The notes beneath the pieces were generated by a model. It ran no database searches, was not told the origin of the DNA, and saw nothing but the letters and a program-made list of their open reading frames with translations. A DNA stretch of 64,000 nucleotides from Veronia pacifica. GTDB lineage: Bacteria > Pseudomonadota > Gammaproteobacteria > Enterobacterales > Vibrionaceae. Below, piece after piece: positions 19,425 to 28,979 of the stretch (its first letter is position 1; each line of letters opens with the position of its first letter). Where the stretch lies: positions 248,001 to 312,000 of the forward strand of contig NZ_LYBM01000001.1 in assembly GCF_001707825.1 (NCBI RefSeq), read 5' to 3'. The translations under genes and the position numbers were made by a program.

Positions 19425-20858
19425 TTAGCCCCCAAACACTTCAACGTTTTTAAACACACAGGCAGGTGACGCATGCCCAACCGTGATCAACTGCATAGGC
19501 TCTGCTTTACCGCAGTAAGGTGTGCCGTGCACGCCGAACGTTGACGCATCACCGACCGCACTGAGATTGCGCCAGAAAGCACTCGAAATGCCACGGTAAT
19601 TGGGGTTTTTTACCACTTTGGTCAGCTCACCACGCTCAATAAGTTGTCCGTACTGACAACCAAACTGAAACTTGTTCCGTGAATCATCGATTGACCATGA
19701 ACGGTTTGTATTCATCAAAATCCCTTTTTCGATGCCACCGATCAATTCTTCCATCGACTTGTCACCTGCCTCGACATTCAGGTTTGCCATTCTGTCGAGT
19801 GGTGGGCGGCGCCAAGTGTCAGATCGTGAGCATGCCACCCCATCGACACCGAGACGTTGTTGAGAAATCGTTCCGCCGAGCCCACGTTTCAGCACTCCAC
19901 CTTCAATGAGCATGGCCTTCTGAGCAACTGAGCCGTCATCATCAAAACCGTAGCTTGCAGACTCATGAGGAATTGTCGGGTCAAAGCTGACATTTAATAG
20001 TTCAGAGCCGTATTGATAGCTGCCAAACATCTCAGGTGTGACGAAGCTGGTGCCCGCAAAGTTACGCTCATCACCAAGGATTCGGTCCAGCTCAATTGGG
20101 TGACCAATGGACTCATGAATCTGAAGCATCATTTGATCGGATGTCAGTAAAAGATCCATGGCTTGTTCTGGACAGTTATCAGCAAACACAAGCTCCTTGG
20201 CTTGATCACCAAGCTGCTGTGCTTTACCAAACCAAATATCTTGCAGCAGCTCCCATCCCCCTTGCATCACAACACGACCAAGACCAGTGTCCCGTGTCTG
20301 TGCTTCGCCATTGGCGAAAGCCGTTGCATTCAGGCCCGCATGGACAAAATGGAATTGCTGAGATATTTCGCCGCCATGGTTTGTCACGATGAGCTTGTCT
20401 TCAACATCAAAAGCGAGCTGGCTACGCCAGTCAACAATCGTATCGTCGACTTTCAACTGCGCAGTGCTTTCTTGGAGGACAGATAACTTCTCACTGAGTG
20501 GCACATTGCGAGCATCTATCTCTACCGGGGTTTGATAGCGGCCTTTTTGATGCGGCATTTCAATTGCGCTGAAATCAGTCACAAATGCGTGTTTATCCAG
20601 TCTGGCGAGTCTCATCGCACGGTCAAGAGCACGGCGCAAACCTGACACGGTCAAGTCACTGGTACTGGCAAAGCCCATTCCGCCATTATCGATAACCGTG
20701 ATTTGCGCCCCTTGATCCCAGCGATGACTGACAGGGAGCACGAACGTTTTTTCCATTTCTAATGATTCGGTTCGTCTGTTAACAAAACGAATCGAACAAT
20801 AATCAAGCTCTTTTGGAGCCAGCTCTAGAAATCGCTTTCGAATGATTTCTGAAGGCAT
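19425..20858 (-). CDS. TldD/PmbA family zinc metalloprotease subunit
   Basis: A 477-residue protein with the TldD zinc motif HESIGHPIELDR (HExxxH) near residue 253, a GTGYxG-like region before it, and C-terminal strands typical of the family. It is the catalytic partner of the adjacent PmbA-like gene. Such complexes form a closed chamber that cuts small peptides. The first gene of a two-gene operon, it is preceded by a 465-base gap that should hold the promoter. It is probably a paralogue of chromosomal tldD, since the N-terminal half differs from the classical sequence. Its substrate is unknown. Confidence 0.82.
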   Translation of the reverse strand: MPSEIIRKRFLELAPKELDYCSIRFVNRRTESLEMEKTFVLPVSHRWDQGAQITVIDNGGMGFASTSDLTVSGLRRALDRAMRLARLDKHAFVTDFSAIEMPHQKGRYQTPVEIDARNVPLSEKLSVLQESTAQLKVDDTIVDWRSQLAFDVEDKLIVTNHGGEISQQFHFVHAGLNATAFANGEAQTRDTGLGRVVMQGGWELLQDIWFGKAQQLGDQAKELVFADNCPEQAMDLLLTSDQMMLQIHESIGHPIELDRILGDERNFAGTSFVTPEMFGSYQYGSELLNVSFDPTIPHESASYGFDDDGSVAQKAMLIEGGVLKRGLGGTISQQRLGVDGVACSRSDTWRRPPLDRMANLNVEAGDKSMEELIGGIEKGILMNTNRSWSIDDSRNKFQFGCQYGQLIERGELTKVVKNPNYRGISSAFWRNLSAVGDASTFGVHGTPYCGKAEPMQLITVGHASPACVFKNVEVFGG

Positions 20859-21325
20859 AATTTGGTTCCTTTATCGTTATATAGGTAAGCTGCTTTTATT
20901 GAATATCAGTCAGTTAGAAACTAAAGAATACGTAGGTGAAACATTATGACTCTCCTGTCAATTGGGTCGATTAAGATTGAGGCGAGCGCTAAAAGCATAG
21001 ATCTGTGAGTAGTTTAAAAACATTGATCTGCGAGTAGCTAAACGGTTAAAAGATTAACACTTAGTATATGTGGTGCTATTTGCTGATTAATAAAGTGATG
21101 TATTCGTCTAACAGATTAAAATCATTGGGGTTATTTCATGATGTGGGTCGTAAGAAATACAGTTGTTGAAATAAAGATCCGGGAAATGGCTTTTGGGCAA
21201 TCGATGAGAGAGTGAAAGATCCTCTAAAAAATCCTGAGTCAGATCGGACAACAAAGGCGTGCCAGTGAAATCGCTAACACGCCAGACATGAACAAGGGTA
21301 AAGGGGAGTTTGGCTGAGGTCTTAT
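20859..21325. other. Intergenic
   Basis: About 465 bases between two minus-strand genes. No gene or strong hairpin was seen. Confidence 0.4.
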
Positions 21326-21949
21326 CTAGAGATAAAAGTCTTTTATCCCAATGAGGAGATTATTAAGTGCAACGGCGGCCAGAATCAGCCCCATGACTCT
21401 GCTGATAATGGCAGCGCCGACATTACCGATAAGCTTTGATATTTGTGTCGCGCCGAGTAAAAGACATAAGGTAAGTAACAACACGACAAGCATAATGCCT
21501 GCGGTGATGCTCTGATCAATCAGTGAATTTCGGGCATTGTCAGTCAACATAACGATTGCCATCATGGCACCCGGCGAGGCAATTGAGGGCATGGCCAGTG
21601 GATAGACGGCCAAGTCTGCTAAGTCAGAATGGCTGACTTCTTCTGAGAGTTTGGTTTCCTGTTCCGGCTTGCTCTCACCAAAAATCATCGTCAGTGCGAA
21701 CAGCAGAAGAACCAGTCCGCCGGCTGCCTGAAAAGCGGGCAGGGGGATTTGCATCGCTTCTAATAACAACTGCCCTGCAATCAGGAAAAAGAGCAAAACC
21801 CCTGTGGCAATACCGACAGCTTTCAACGCGACAAGACGACGTTGTTTTGCATTCAGGTGTTGTGTTTGCGAGAGGTAAACGGGAACTGACCCAATGGGGT
21901 CGATAACAGCCCAAAGAACGATGAACTGAGTAAGCAAAATGCTGAGCAC
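21326..21949 (-). CDS. MarC family (UPF0056) inner-membrane protein
   Basis: About 207 residues with six predicted membrane helices. Typical features are FIVLWAVIDPIGSVPVYLSQT at the start, FQAAGGLVLLLFALTMI in the middle and SPGAMMAIVMLTDNARN later. Family members are inner-membrane proteins of unproven transport function; MarC itself is not a multidrug pump as first thought. The GTG at 21949 is chosen because GGAGA lies seven bases upstream and the extra 16 residues of the longer frame are charged and unlike the family. Confidence 0.82.
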   Translation of the reverse strand: MLSILLTQFIVLWAVIDPIGSVPVYLSQTQHLNAKQRRLVALKAVGIATGVLLFFLIAGQLLLEAMQIPLPAFQAAGGLVLLLFALTMIFGESKPEQETKLSEEVSHSDLADLAVYPLAMPSIASPGAMMAIVMLTDNARNSLIDQSITAGIMLVVLLLTLCLLLGATQISKLIGNVGAAIISRVMGLILAAVALNNLLIGIKDFYL

Positions 21950-22314
21950 TGATGGTCTCCGGTAGTGGTATTTTAGAAGGAGAGAAAGGCGCAACATTAT
22001 ACCTAAACATTGAAGGGATAATTAATTTCAATAATATTCAAACGGGTAAAGATGTAACCAAATCTTTATATCGTCTTGTCTCTCCGTATTCTTGTATTGA
22101 TATCTCTAATACCCGCCGATGAGCACTTTGTTTTCAGGTAGGGGGATATCTTTGCTGGTATCAGTCCGGTAAGGGTAGAGAATGACTCAATTTCACCACA
22201 CCATGGGTCATTACCCACCCATTTTTTATTCCTTCAAAAAGTCCCTCCTCACTCATTCAGAGTGACTTGAGTTTAAGTTAAATAAAATCAATATCTTAAA
22301 TCCTGCTGGTTGGG
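21950..22314. other. Upstream region of the TRAP operon
   Basis: Part of the gap between the divergent MarC-type and dctP genes. TGGGT/ACCCA arms at 22204-22217, separated by four bases, lie about 125 bases before the predicted start of transcription. They could be an upstream activator site for DctD, but a single 5-bp repeat is weak evidence. Confidence 0.3.
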
Positions 22315-22330
22315 TGGCGTAGCAATTGCT
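22315..22330 (+). promoter_or_regulatory. Sigma-54 promoter of the dctPQM operon
   Basis: TGGCGT-AGCAA-TTGCT matches the sigma-54 -24/-12 consensus with correct spacing between GG and GC. It lies about 80 bases before dctP. The nearby DctD is a sigma-54 activator, which supports the assignment. Confidence 0.8.
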
Positions 22331-22412
22331 TATTGGGTGCGACTACATCGTCTAGACAGACTTTGTGCAACCAAAGCCATGGCACTATTCCGTCAAACAA
22401 GGAGAAACAGAT

Positions 22413-23408
22413 ATGTTTAAGCCACTACATGTACTCGCTGCGTCTGCGCTGGCATTAGGAAGTTTTCAGGCAGCGGCAAACTGCGATGATGGTGAGCTGG
22501 TGATCAAGTTCAGTCATGTCACGAATACAGACAAACATCCGAAAGGTATTGCCGCTTCGCTGCTTGAAAAGCGAGTTAATGAGGAAATGAACGGTAAAGT
22601 CTGTATGCAGGTATTCCCGAACAGCACACTCTATGACGACAATAAAGTGTTGGAGGCTCTGTTAAATGGTGACGTTCAGCTTGCTGCTCCCTCACTGTCT
22701 AAGTTCGAAAAGTTCACCAAGAAATTCCGCATTTTTGATTTACCCTTCCTGTTTGATGACATTGACGCCGTTGACCGATTCCAGAATTCTGAGGCGGGAG
22801 AAAAGCTGAAAAACTCGATGAAACGCCGTGGCCTCAAGGGACTGGCTTTCTGGCATAACGGGATGAAGCAGATGTCAGCCAACACGCCACTGATCAACCC
22901 CTCTGACGTCAAAGGGTTAAAGTTCAGGGTACAAGCGTCAGATGTTTTGGTTGCCCAGTTTGAGCAGCTTGGCGCAAACCCACAGAAAATGGCATTTAAA
23001 GAGGTTTATGGAGGTCTGCAAACCAAGGTTATTGATGGGCAGGAGAATACCTGGTCGAATATTTATGGCAAAAAGTTCTTTGAAGTACAGGATGGCACCA
23101 CAGAAACGAATCATGGCGTGCTCGACTATCTGGTCGTCACCTCAACCTCTTTCTGGGATGGTATGCCAGCCGATGTGCGTGACCAACTCGCTAAGATCAT
23201 TACCGACGTCACTGCGCAGCGAAATGCCGAGTCAACCCGGGTTAATCTTGAAAACAAGCAAAAAATCCAAGAAGCAGGGGGCAAGGTTCGTCAATTGACT
23301 GCTGCACAACGATTGGCATGGCGCGATGCGATGAAACCGGTTTGGAAGAAGTTTGAGAAAGATATTGGAGCCGATTTGCTGTCTGCTGCACAGGCGACAA
23401 ATCGTTGA
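22413..23408 (+). CDS. dctP: TRAP transporter substrate-binding protein DctP
   Basis: A 331-residue periplasmic solute receptor with a signal peptide cleaved near SFQAAA. TRAP markers include FSHVTNTDKHPKG, FPNSTLYDDNKVLEALLNGDVQ, GLKFRVQASDV with the ligand-contacting Arg, and VIDGQENTWSN. It captures C4-dicarboxylates (succinate, fumarate, malate) or similar organic acids for the DctQM permease. The ATG at 22413 follows GGAGAAA; the longer frame adds 16 non-conserved residues. It is the first gene of the operon and is followed by a hairpin that may raise its level over dctQM. Confidence 0.93.
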   Translation: MFKPLHVLAASALALGSFQAAANCDDGELVIKFSHVTNTDKHPKGIAASLLEKRVNEEMNGKVCMQVFPNSTLYDDNKVLEALLNGDVQLAAPSLSKFEKFTKKFRIFDLPFLFDDIDAVDRFQNSEAGEKLKNSMKRRGLKGLAFWHNGMKQMSANTPLINPSDVKGLKFRVQASDVLVAQFEQLGANPQKMAFKEVYGGLQTKVIDGQENTWSNIYGKKFFEVQDGTTETNHGVLDYLVVTSTSFWDGMPADVRDQLAKIITDVTAQRNAESTRVNLENKQKIQEAGGKVRQLTAAQRLAWRDAMKPVWKKFEKDIGADLLSAAQATNR

Positions 23409-23430
23409 CCTGACCCTGATATCAACCTTT

Positions 23431-23448
23431 GAGCCCAAACATGGGCTC
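23431..23448 (+). promoter_or_regulatory. Intercistronic hairpin between dctP and dctQ
   Basis: A perfect GAGCCC/GGGCTC stem with a 6-base loop and a few T's after it. It could be a partial terminator or an mRNA-end stabiliser giving more dctP than dctQM, as is common for binding-protein operons. Confidence 0.6.
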
Positions 23449-23477
23449 ATTCATTTTCTCAATGTTCGGGACTTTTT

Positions 23478-24128
23478 ATGGATAAACCGACACCTTCCTC
23501 TGGTTCGACATCTTTGTCGGACGTGGTTGAGGAGACTCTGATTGCTATTTTACTGGGGGCAATGACTCTTCTCACTTTTGCCAATGTGATCTCCCGTTAT
23601 GTCTTTAACGACAATATCTTGTGGGCGCTTGAGTTGACTGTGTTTATTTTTGCCTGGCTGGTCCTCATCGGCGCGTCGTATGGCGTGAAAAAGCACTTTC
23701 ATATTGGCGTGGATGTGTTGCTTGAGGCGGTTTCACCGCGTTGGCGGCATGTGCTCGCGCTGATCTCAGTGTCTGTCTGCATATTGTTTTCAGTCCTCCT
23801 GTTTATTGGCTCATGGAATTACTGGTTCCCATTTGTGACTGAGCGGGCATGGTATGAAACCGATGATATTCCAATGCCAGAGATGCTGCAGTTTTTAGCC
23901 GGCTGGCTCAATGAGGGAGAGCGTTACGAAAAGCTGCCCCGTTTTATTCCTTACTTTGTACTGCCACTGGCAACAGCGTTATTGACGGTTCGGTTTTTAC
24001 AGCTGGGCTATCAGGTCGTTACCGGAAAACTGGACCGTGTGATCAGCAGCCATGAGGTGGATGATGAATTAGAAAAATTTAAGCATGCCGCGCAGGGAAG
24101 CGACGTGAACGCAGATAAGGAGAAATAG
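23478..24128 (+). CDS. dctQ: TRAP transporter small permease DctQ
   Basis: A 216-residue protein with four predicted membrane helices and the DctQ pattern: NVISRYVFNDNILWALELTVFIFAW, ASYGVKKHFHIGVDVL and a last helix with RFLQLGYQV. It links the periplasmic receptor to the large DctM permease in the inner membrane. The ATG at 23478 is used. It ends three bases before dctM begins, and a good AAGGAG site for dctM lies inside its end. The charged C-terminal tail (about 35 residues) is longer than in some relatives. Confidence 0.88.
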   Translation: MDKPTPSSGSTSLSDVVEETLIAILLGAMTLLTFANVISRYVFNDNILWALELTVFIFAWLVLIGASYGVKKHFHIGVDVLLEAVSPRWRHVLALISVSVCILFSVLLFIGSWNYWFPFVTERAWYETDDIPMPEMLQFLAGWLNEGERYEKLPRFIPYFVLPLATALLTVRFLQLGYQVVTGKLDRVISSHEVDDELEKFKHAAQGSDVNADKEK

Positions 24129-24131
24129 GGC

Positions 24132-25492
24132 GTGGATATTGTATTTCTATTTCTGATGGTAATTGGTCTGATGGTGATCGGTGTGCCGATTGCCGTATCG
24201 CTTGGCTTTTCAAGCATTGTGTTTCTCTTGATCTACTCTGATGGTTCGCTGGCATCTGTCGCTCAAACTTTGTTCAACGCCTTTTCAGGTCATTACACCT
24301 TATTAGCGATTCCCTTTTTTATTCTGGCTTCGAGCTTCATGTCGACAGGTGGAGTGGCAAAGCGGATCATCCGTTTTGCATCGCGATGGTGGGCTGGTTT
24401 CGAGGTGGGCTGGCCATGGCGTCTGTGGTGGCGTGCATGATGTTTGCCGCCTTGTCGGGATCATCGCCTGCCACCGTGGTAGCGATTGGCAGCATTGTGA
24501 TCGCGGGTATGGTGCGCAATGGCTACAGCAAAGAGTTTGCGGCCGGGGTGATTTGTAATGCTGGGACGCTAGGCATTCTGATTCCGCCTTCCATTGTGAT
24601 GGTGGTCTATGCCGCAGCCACTGATGTGTCGGTGGGCCGGATGTTTCTCGCCGGGGTGATCCCGGGACTAGTTGCAGGTTTGATGCTGATTATCGCTATT
24701 TACATCACTGCAAGGGTCAAAGGTCTGCCCAAACAACCTTTTGTCGGCTGGCCTGAAGCCATTGCGGCTGCCAAGGAATCAAGCTGGGGATTACTGCTGG
24801 TGGTGATCATTCTGGGAGGCATCTACGGCGGTATTTTCACTCCGACAGAGGCGGCAGCAGTGGCGGCCGTGTATGCCTTCATCATTGCCAATTACGTTTA
24901 TAAAGATATGGGACCGTTTGCCGATCCTGATAACCGTCGTTTCTGGCTGATAAAAGTGATGCAGGCGTTTGTTCATCCCGATACTAAGAAAACCCTGTTT
25001 GAGGCAGGAAAACTCACAGTGATGCTGCTGTTTATTATCGCTAATGCGTTAATTCTCAAGCATGTACTGACCGAAGAGCGTATCCCGCAGATGATCACCG
25101 AGTCTATGCTGTCCGCCGGACTTGGGCCAATCACCTTCCTGATCGTGGTCAATGTATTGCTGCTGATAGGCGGTCAGTTTATGGAGCCATCAGGCCTGTT
25201 GATCATTGTGGCACCATTAGTGTTTCCCATTGCTATCGCACTGGGTATTGATCCGATTCATCTCGGCATCATCATGGTGGTGAACATGGAGATTGGTATG
25301 ATCACCCCGCCAGTCGGACTGAACCTATTTGTTACCGCTGGTGTCGCGAAAATGTCGATGTTAGGTGTAGTTCGGGCAGCCTTGCCGTGGGTGGCAGTGA
25401 TGTTCTTATTCTTGATTATCGTCACCTATGTTCCCACGATTTCGACTTGGCTACCGACATCGCTGATGGGACCGGAAATGATCGCCCGCTAA
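24132..25492 (+). pseudogene. dctM: TRAP transporter large permease DctM, frameshifted
   Basis: The large Na+-coupled permease subunit, with about 12 membrane helices, is encoded in two frames. The first 80 or so codons (start GTG 24132) read correctly as far as MSTGGVAKRIIRFA. The frame then breaks near 24379, and the normal sequence resumes one frame over as AMVGWFRGGLAMASVVACMM and continues intact to the stop at 25492. Restoring one C between 24379 and 24380 (GCATCG to GCCATCG) gives the expected FAIAMVGW joint. This is either a true one-base deletion that disables the transporter or a sequencing error. No slippery heptamer was seen. All other dct genes are intact. Confidence 0.85.
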
Positions 25493-25499
25493 AATAGGA

Positions 25500-25534
25500 A
25501 ATTAGCAATGGCAGTAAAAGCGCCATTGCTAATT
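25500..25534. terminator. Bidirectional hairpin between dctM and dctD
   Basis: A 13-bp perfect stem (AATTAGCAATGGC with its complement) and a 9-base loop lie between convergent genes. T-runs are short, so it may act in both directions as a weak terminator. Confidence 0.65.
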
Positions 25535-25543
25535 ATTGAACCA

Positions 25544-26890
25544 TCAGAGATCGGCATTTTTATAATCTTCTTTATCCAGCCCGTAACGCTGCATTTTGTC
25601 GTACAGCGTTTTTCTGGCTAACTGTAACATCTGCATCGTGTGTTTAATTGAACCACCATTTTCGATCAACGCCTGTTCAATGGCTGCCCGTTCAAACTCT
25701 GCCACTTTATCAGCCAACGCTACGGTCTCTGCTTTTTCCCTCTCATTGGTCAGAGGGTCCAGTTTTCGGAACAGAACAAATCGCTCGGCGGCATTGCGTA
25801 ACTCACGAATATTACCCGGCCAGTCATGTTGCATCAGGTGGTTCAGGCTTTGACTATCGAGTGTTGGTGTCGCTTTACCGTGCCGGTCAGAGGCAATCAA
25901 AAGAAAGTGGTGAAATAGAGCTGGGATATCGTCTTTTCTCGCCCGAAGCGGCGGTAAGCTGAGGGTCACAACGTTGAGCCGATAATAAAGGTCTTGTCTA
26001 AACTGACGTTGCTCCGATGCCTCAAACAAATCTGTTTTGGTAGCTGCAATCACCCGAATGTCGATAGGACGGGACGTATTTGACCCAATCCGTTCAACAG
26101 TTCTCTCTTGTAACACCCGGAGCAAGCGTATTTGTGCTTGCATCGGCATCGACTCTATTTCATCAAGGAAAAGGGTTCCTTTATTAGCATGCTCAAATTT
26201 CCCTACCCGCAGGCTGTCTGCACCCGTAAATGCGCCTTTTTCGTGACCGAAAAGCTCACTTTCAATCAGGTTCTCCGGTACCGCACCACAGTTAATGGCG
26301 ACGAAGGGATGCGCATTACGCGTACTGTGTTCGTGCAAAGACCGGGCAACCAACTCTTTACCTGTGCCTGTTTCGCCTAAGATGAGGACATCGGTTTGGG
26401 TATCTGCAATCTGACTGATCGTCTCTTTCAACGCCACGATGTCTTCGTTAGTACCAATGATTCGCGGGCCAAGCACCTGACTGGCTTTTAATTTGCGTCG
26501 CAATGCTTCATTTTCTCTGATCAGTTTCTGCTTTTCTATTGCTCTACGTATGGTGTCGATCAGTCGTTTAGAGGAAAATGGTTTCTCGATAAAGTCGTAA
26601 GCGCCATCCTTCATGGCATCGACTGCTGTCGCTATGTCACCGTGGCCGGTGATAAGCACCACGGGTAAATCCGGGTTGCGATGGATCACGGTTCGGCAAA
26701 GGTCGATACCAGATAAGCCGGGCAAGCGGATATCACTGACGACCACTAACGGAAGCCCTTGTTCTTTGATCGCCAGCAGAGCTTCTTCTGCAGAAGAGAA
26801 AAACGCCGCATCGATGTCTTCCAGTTCAAAGGTCTGTTGATAGGCATGACGCAGATCTGTTTCGTCATCAATAAAGTACACATCACGCAT
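25544..26890 (-). CDS. dctD: Sigma-54 response regulator DctD
   Basis: About 448 residues: a receiver domain (VYFIDDETDLR, phospho-Asp in VVSDIRLPGLSG, Lys in DFIEKPF), an AAA+ domain with Walker A GETGTGKE, GAFTGA loop and Walker B GTLFLDEIE, and a C-terminal Fis-type helix-turn-helix (LARKTLYDKMQRYGL). When phosphorylated by DctB it should activate the sigma-54 promoter of dctPQM. The ATG at 26890 overlaps the dctB stop by eight bases and follows AAGGATGAAG; two earlier in-frame ATGs would add up to six residues. Confidence 0.92.
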   Translation of the reverse strand: MRDVYFIDDETDLRHAYQQTFELEDIDAAFFSSAEEALLAIKEQGLPLVVVSDIRLPGLSGIDLCRTVIHRNPDLPVVLITGHGDIATAVDAMKDGAYDFIEKPFSSKRLIDTIRRAIEKQKLIRENEALRRKLKASQVLGPRIIGTNEDIVALKETISQIADTQTDVLILGETGTGKELVARSLHEHSTRNAHPFVAINCGAVPENLIESELFGHEKGAFTGADSLRVGKFEHANKGTLFLDEIESMPMQAQIRLLRVLQERTVERIGSNTSRPIDIRVIAATKTDLFEASEQRQFRQDLYYRLNVVTLSLPPLRARKDDIPALFHHFLLIASDRHGKATPTLDSQSLNHLMQHDWPGNIRELRNAAERFVLFRKLDPLTNEREKAETVALADKVAEFERAAIEQALIENGGSIKHTMQMLQLARKTLYDKMQRYGLDKEDYKNADL

Positions 26891-28679
26891 TATCTTCATC
26901 CTTTTCAAACCTGATGGTCAGTCTGGCCCCGTCTAGCGGGGATTGCCCCACAACTAAGGTGCCATTCATTCCTACGATTAACTGTTGTGACAACGAAAGA
27001 CCAAGCCCCAGCCCATTTTTACGTGTGGTGTAAAAAGGTTCGAATAGCATTTCTTGGTCTGAAACACGAATGCCAGGTCCATTGTCATCAATATGGATGT
27101 GCCAGCATGTCTCTGATGCCTCAAGTGATACCCGAAGCAAACCGGTTGAGCCGGTATTAGCTTCATTAATTGCCTGAATGCCATTGTTGATCAGGTTGAT
27201 GATCACTTGCTCTAACTGTAATGCGTGCACCAGAGCGAAAGCAGGTGAGCTGGGTAATAACAGGTTGATGTCTACCTGATAGCGTTTGGCTTCAGCTGCG
27301 ATCAAGGAAGCAGCCTCGTTTATGACGGTGCGTAAATCAGTTTGACTGGCCTTCACGTCATCGGGCTTTCGCGCAAACGCTCGAAGCTGCTTACTGATGT
27401 CTGCCATCCGCTCTGTGAGGGCGGTAATACGTGATAGGTTTTCATCGACACGATGCCATTGTTCCCGTGCTAAAAATTTTCGCCCGTTGTCAGCAAAGCT
27501 GCGAATTGCAGCCAGAGGGTTATTCAGCTCATGACTAATAGTGGCAGACAATTGGCCAATGACGGCAAGTTTTGCTGCCTGTATCAGCTCTGCCTGAGCA
27601 AGCCGAAGGGCTTGTTCAGCTCTCTCCCGCTCACCGACCTCTGATTGCAGTTCGGAGGTTCTCATCAGCACTTGCCTTTCAAGATGCTGGTTAGCGGATT
27701 CACGCATCTTTTCCAGTTGCCGCTGTTTCTGTCTCCGTTGATAGAAAACCAATGAGATCAGTAAGATCACAGCAAAAATGAGAGTCAGGATAGTGAGAAA
27801 ATATCCAAGGCCATGATAAAGCAGGTGGCTGGGACTCAGTGCCCGGATATCAAAATTAAAGCCAGCCACGGATTTTGAGCTGACAATCACGTCCATGTCG
27901 TCGCTGATCAGTCTGCTGGTGTCACCACGTGAAGGTGAATCGGCAAGTTTCCCTCTGAGCTGAAGTGATGAAATCTTTCGGTCTGAGTACTGACGGCTTT
28001 CTTTGAGCGTTTGTTGTTCCTGTTTGGTCAGCGGTCGCAAACTCTGATAAAGCCATTCAGGCTGACTCGACATAAAAATCACCCCATATGGATCAGTGGC
28101 GACAAACTGGCTTTGTTGATTCTCCCAGTTAGACTCAATAGCCGACAGTTGCATCTTAACCACGACCACCCCTTGAACCCTGTTGTCTTGGAGAACCGGA
28201 TAAGCAAAGTAATAGCCCCGCTTACCCGATGTCGATCCGAGTGCAAAATACTCTGCTTTGCCACCATCTCTGGCTTGTTTGAAGTAAGGACGCCAGTCAA
28301 AGCGTTTGCCTATAAAGGTATTGGACTCTTGCCAGTTACTTGCAGCTATCGTCATCCCACTTTTACTCAGTAGATAAGTATCAGCTGCCTGACTCACCCA
28401 GTTCACCCTTTGCAAAAATTGATTTGCTTTGAGCACAGTGGCGGCATTAGCAGGAGCAGATAAGGTATTTAACAGCAGTGTGTTCTGACTGAGTAGTTGT
28501 GGGATTGGCGAATATTTCTCAAGACGACTAATAATGTGATTGGAAAACACATCCAGTTGTCGATGCTGGTCAATCACCAGAGAGCGATAATTGTCTTGCC
28601 AAATCAGATAACTGCCTATCATGGCCGCTATAAGGTAACCATTTAAAAGTAATATCGATATGGCTGTTACTTTTCGCAT
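26883..28679 (-). CDS. dctB: C4-dicarboxylate sensor histidine kinase DctB
   Basis: A 598-residue inner-membrane sensor kinase. Helices near residues 8-28 and 288-312 flank a large periplasmic double-PAS (dCache) domain that binds C4-dicarboxylates. A coiled-coil linker (about residues 315-365) leads to the HisKA domain with the phospho-His in SHELNNPLAAIRSF, then an ATPase domain with NLINNGIQAI, DNGPGI and GLGLSLSQQL boxes. It should phosphorylate DctD. It is the first gene of the dctBD pair and faces dctPQM tail to tail. Confidence 0.92.
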   Translation of the reverse strand: MRKVTAISILLLNGYLIAAMIGSYLIWQDNYRSLVIDQHRQLDVFSNHIISRLEKYSPIPQLLSQNTLLLNTLSAPANAATVLKANQFLQRVNWVSQAADTYLLSKSGMTIAASNWQESNTFIGKRFDWRPYFKQARDGGKAEYFALGSTSGKRGYYFAYPVLQDNRVQGVVVVKMQLSAIESNWENQQSQFVATDPYGVIFMSSQPEWLYQSLRPLTKQEQQTLKESRQYSDRKISSLQLRGKLADSPSRGDTSRLISDDMDVIVSSKSVAGFNFDIRALSPSHLLYHGLGYFLTILTLIFAVILLISLVFYQRRQKQRQLEKMRESANQHLERQVLMRTSELQSEVGERERAEQALRLAQAELIQAAKLAVIGQLSATISHELNNPLAAIRSFADNGRKFLAREQWHRVDENLSRITALTERMADISKQLRAFARKPDDVKASQTDLRTVINEAASLIAAEAKRYQVDINLLLPSSPAFALVHALQLEQVIINLINNGIQAINEANTGSTGLLRVSLEASETCWHIHIDDNGPGIRVSDQEMLFEPFYTTRKNGLGLGLSLSQQLIVGMNGTLVVGQSPLDGARLTIRFEKDEDNA

Positions 28680-28979
28680 CTCTTGTGTCCCCGATACTTG
28701 CTGGGTGTCAGTGTTGAACCGTTGGCTCTGATTTTGAGGCGACGACTATCCAGTTACATGACTGACTGCATAACAAGTTATGTGACTACAGGGCAAGGTC
28801 TGTTTCATTAAGTGTGAGTAAGCAACAAATATTGAGGGCAGCTCAGTGATGGCACTCTGGAAGCAGCGATAAAAAGTGAGGTGGACGAGCGGGAAAAGTA
28901 GGATGAAATTTCGTTGGTTGTCAGTTATAGACAGCCTCTGTAGACAGAAAGATGTGCCTACAGAGACTATTGACATCTC
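28680..28979. other. Intergenic between dctB and nrdB
   Basis: About 300 bases. CTCTGTAG/CTACAGAG arms (about 28932-28962) form an 8-bp stem without a T-run just past the nrdB stop codon and may protect or end that transcript. A 76-codon open frame here is not supported. Confidence 0.4.

Noticed and set aside
24370-24400. Programmed frameshifting in dctM
   Set aside because: No slippery heptamer or downstream pseudoknot was seen, and relatives encode the gene in one frame. A deletion or sequencing error is simpler.
28746-28976. 76-codon frame between dctB and nrdB
   Set aside because: No ribosome site or family; it overlaps a hairpin at the end of the nrdB transcript.
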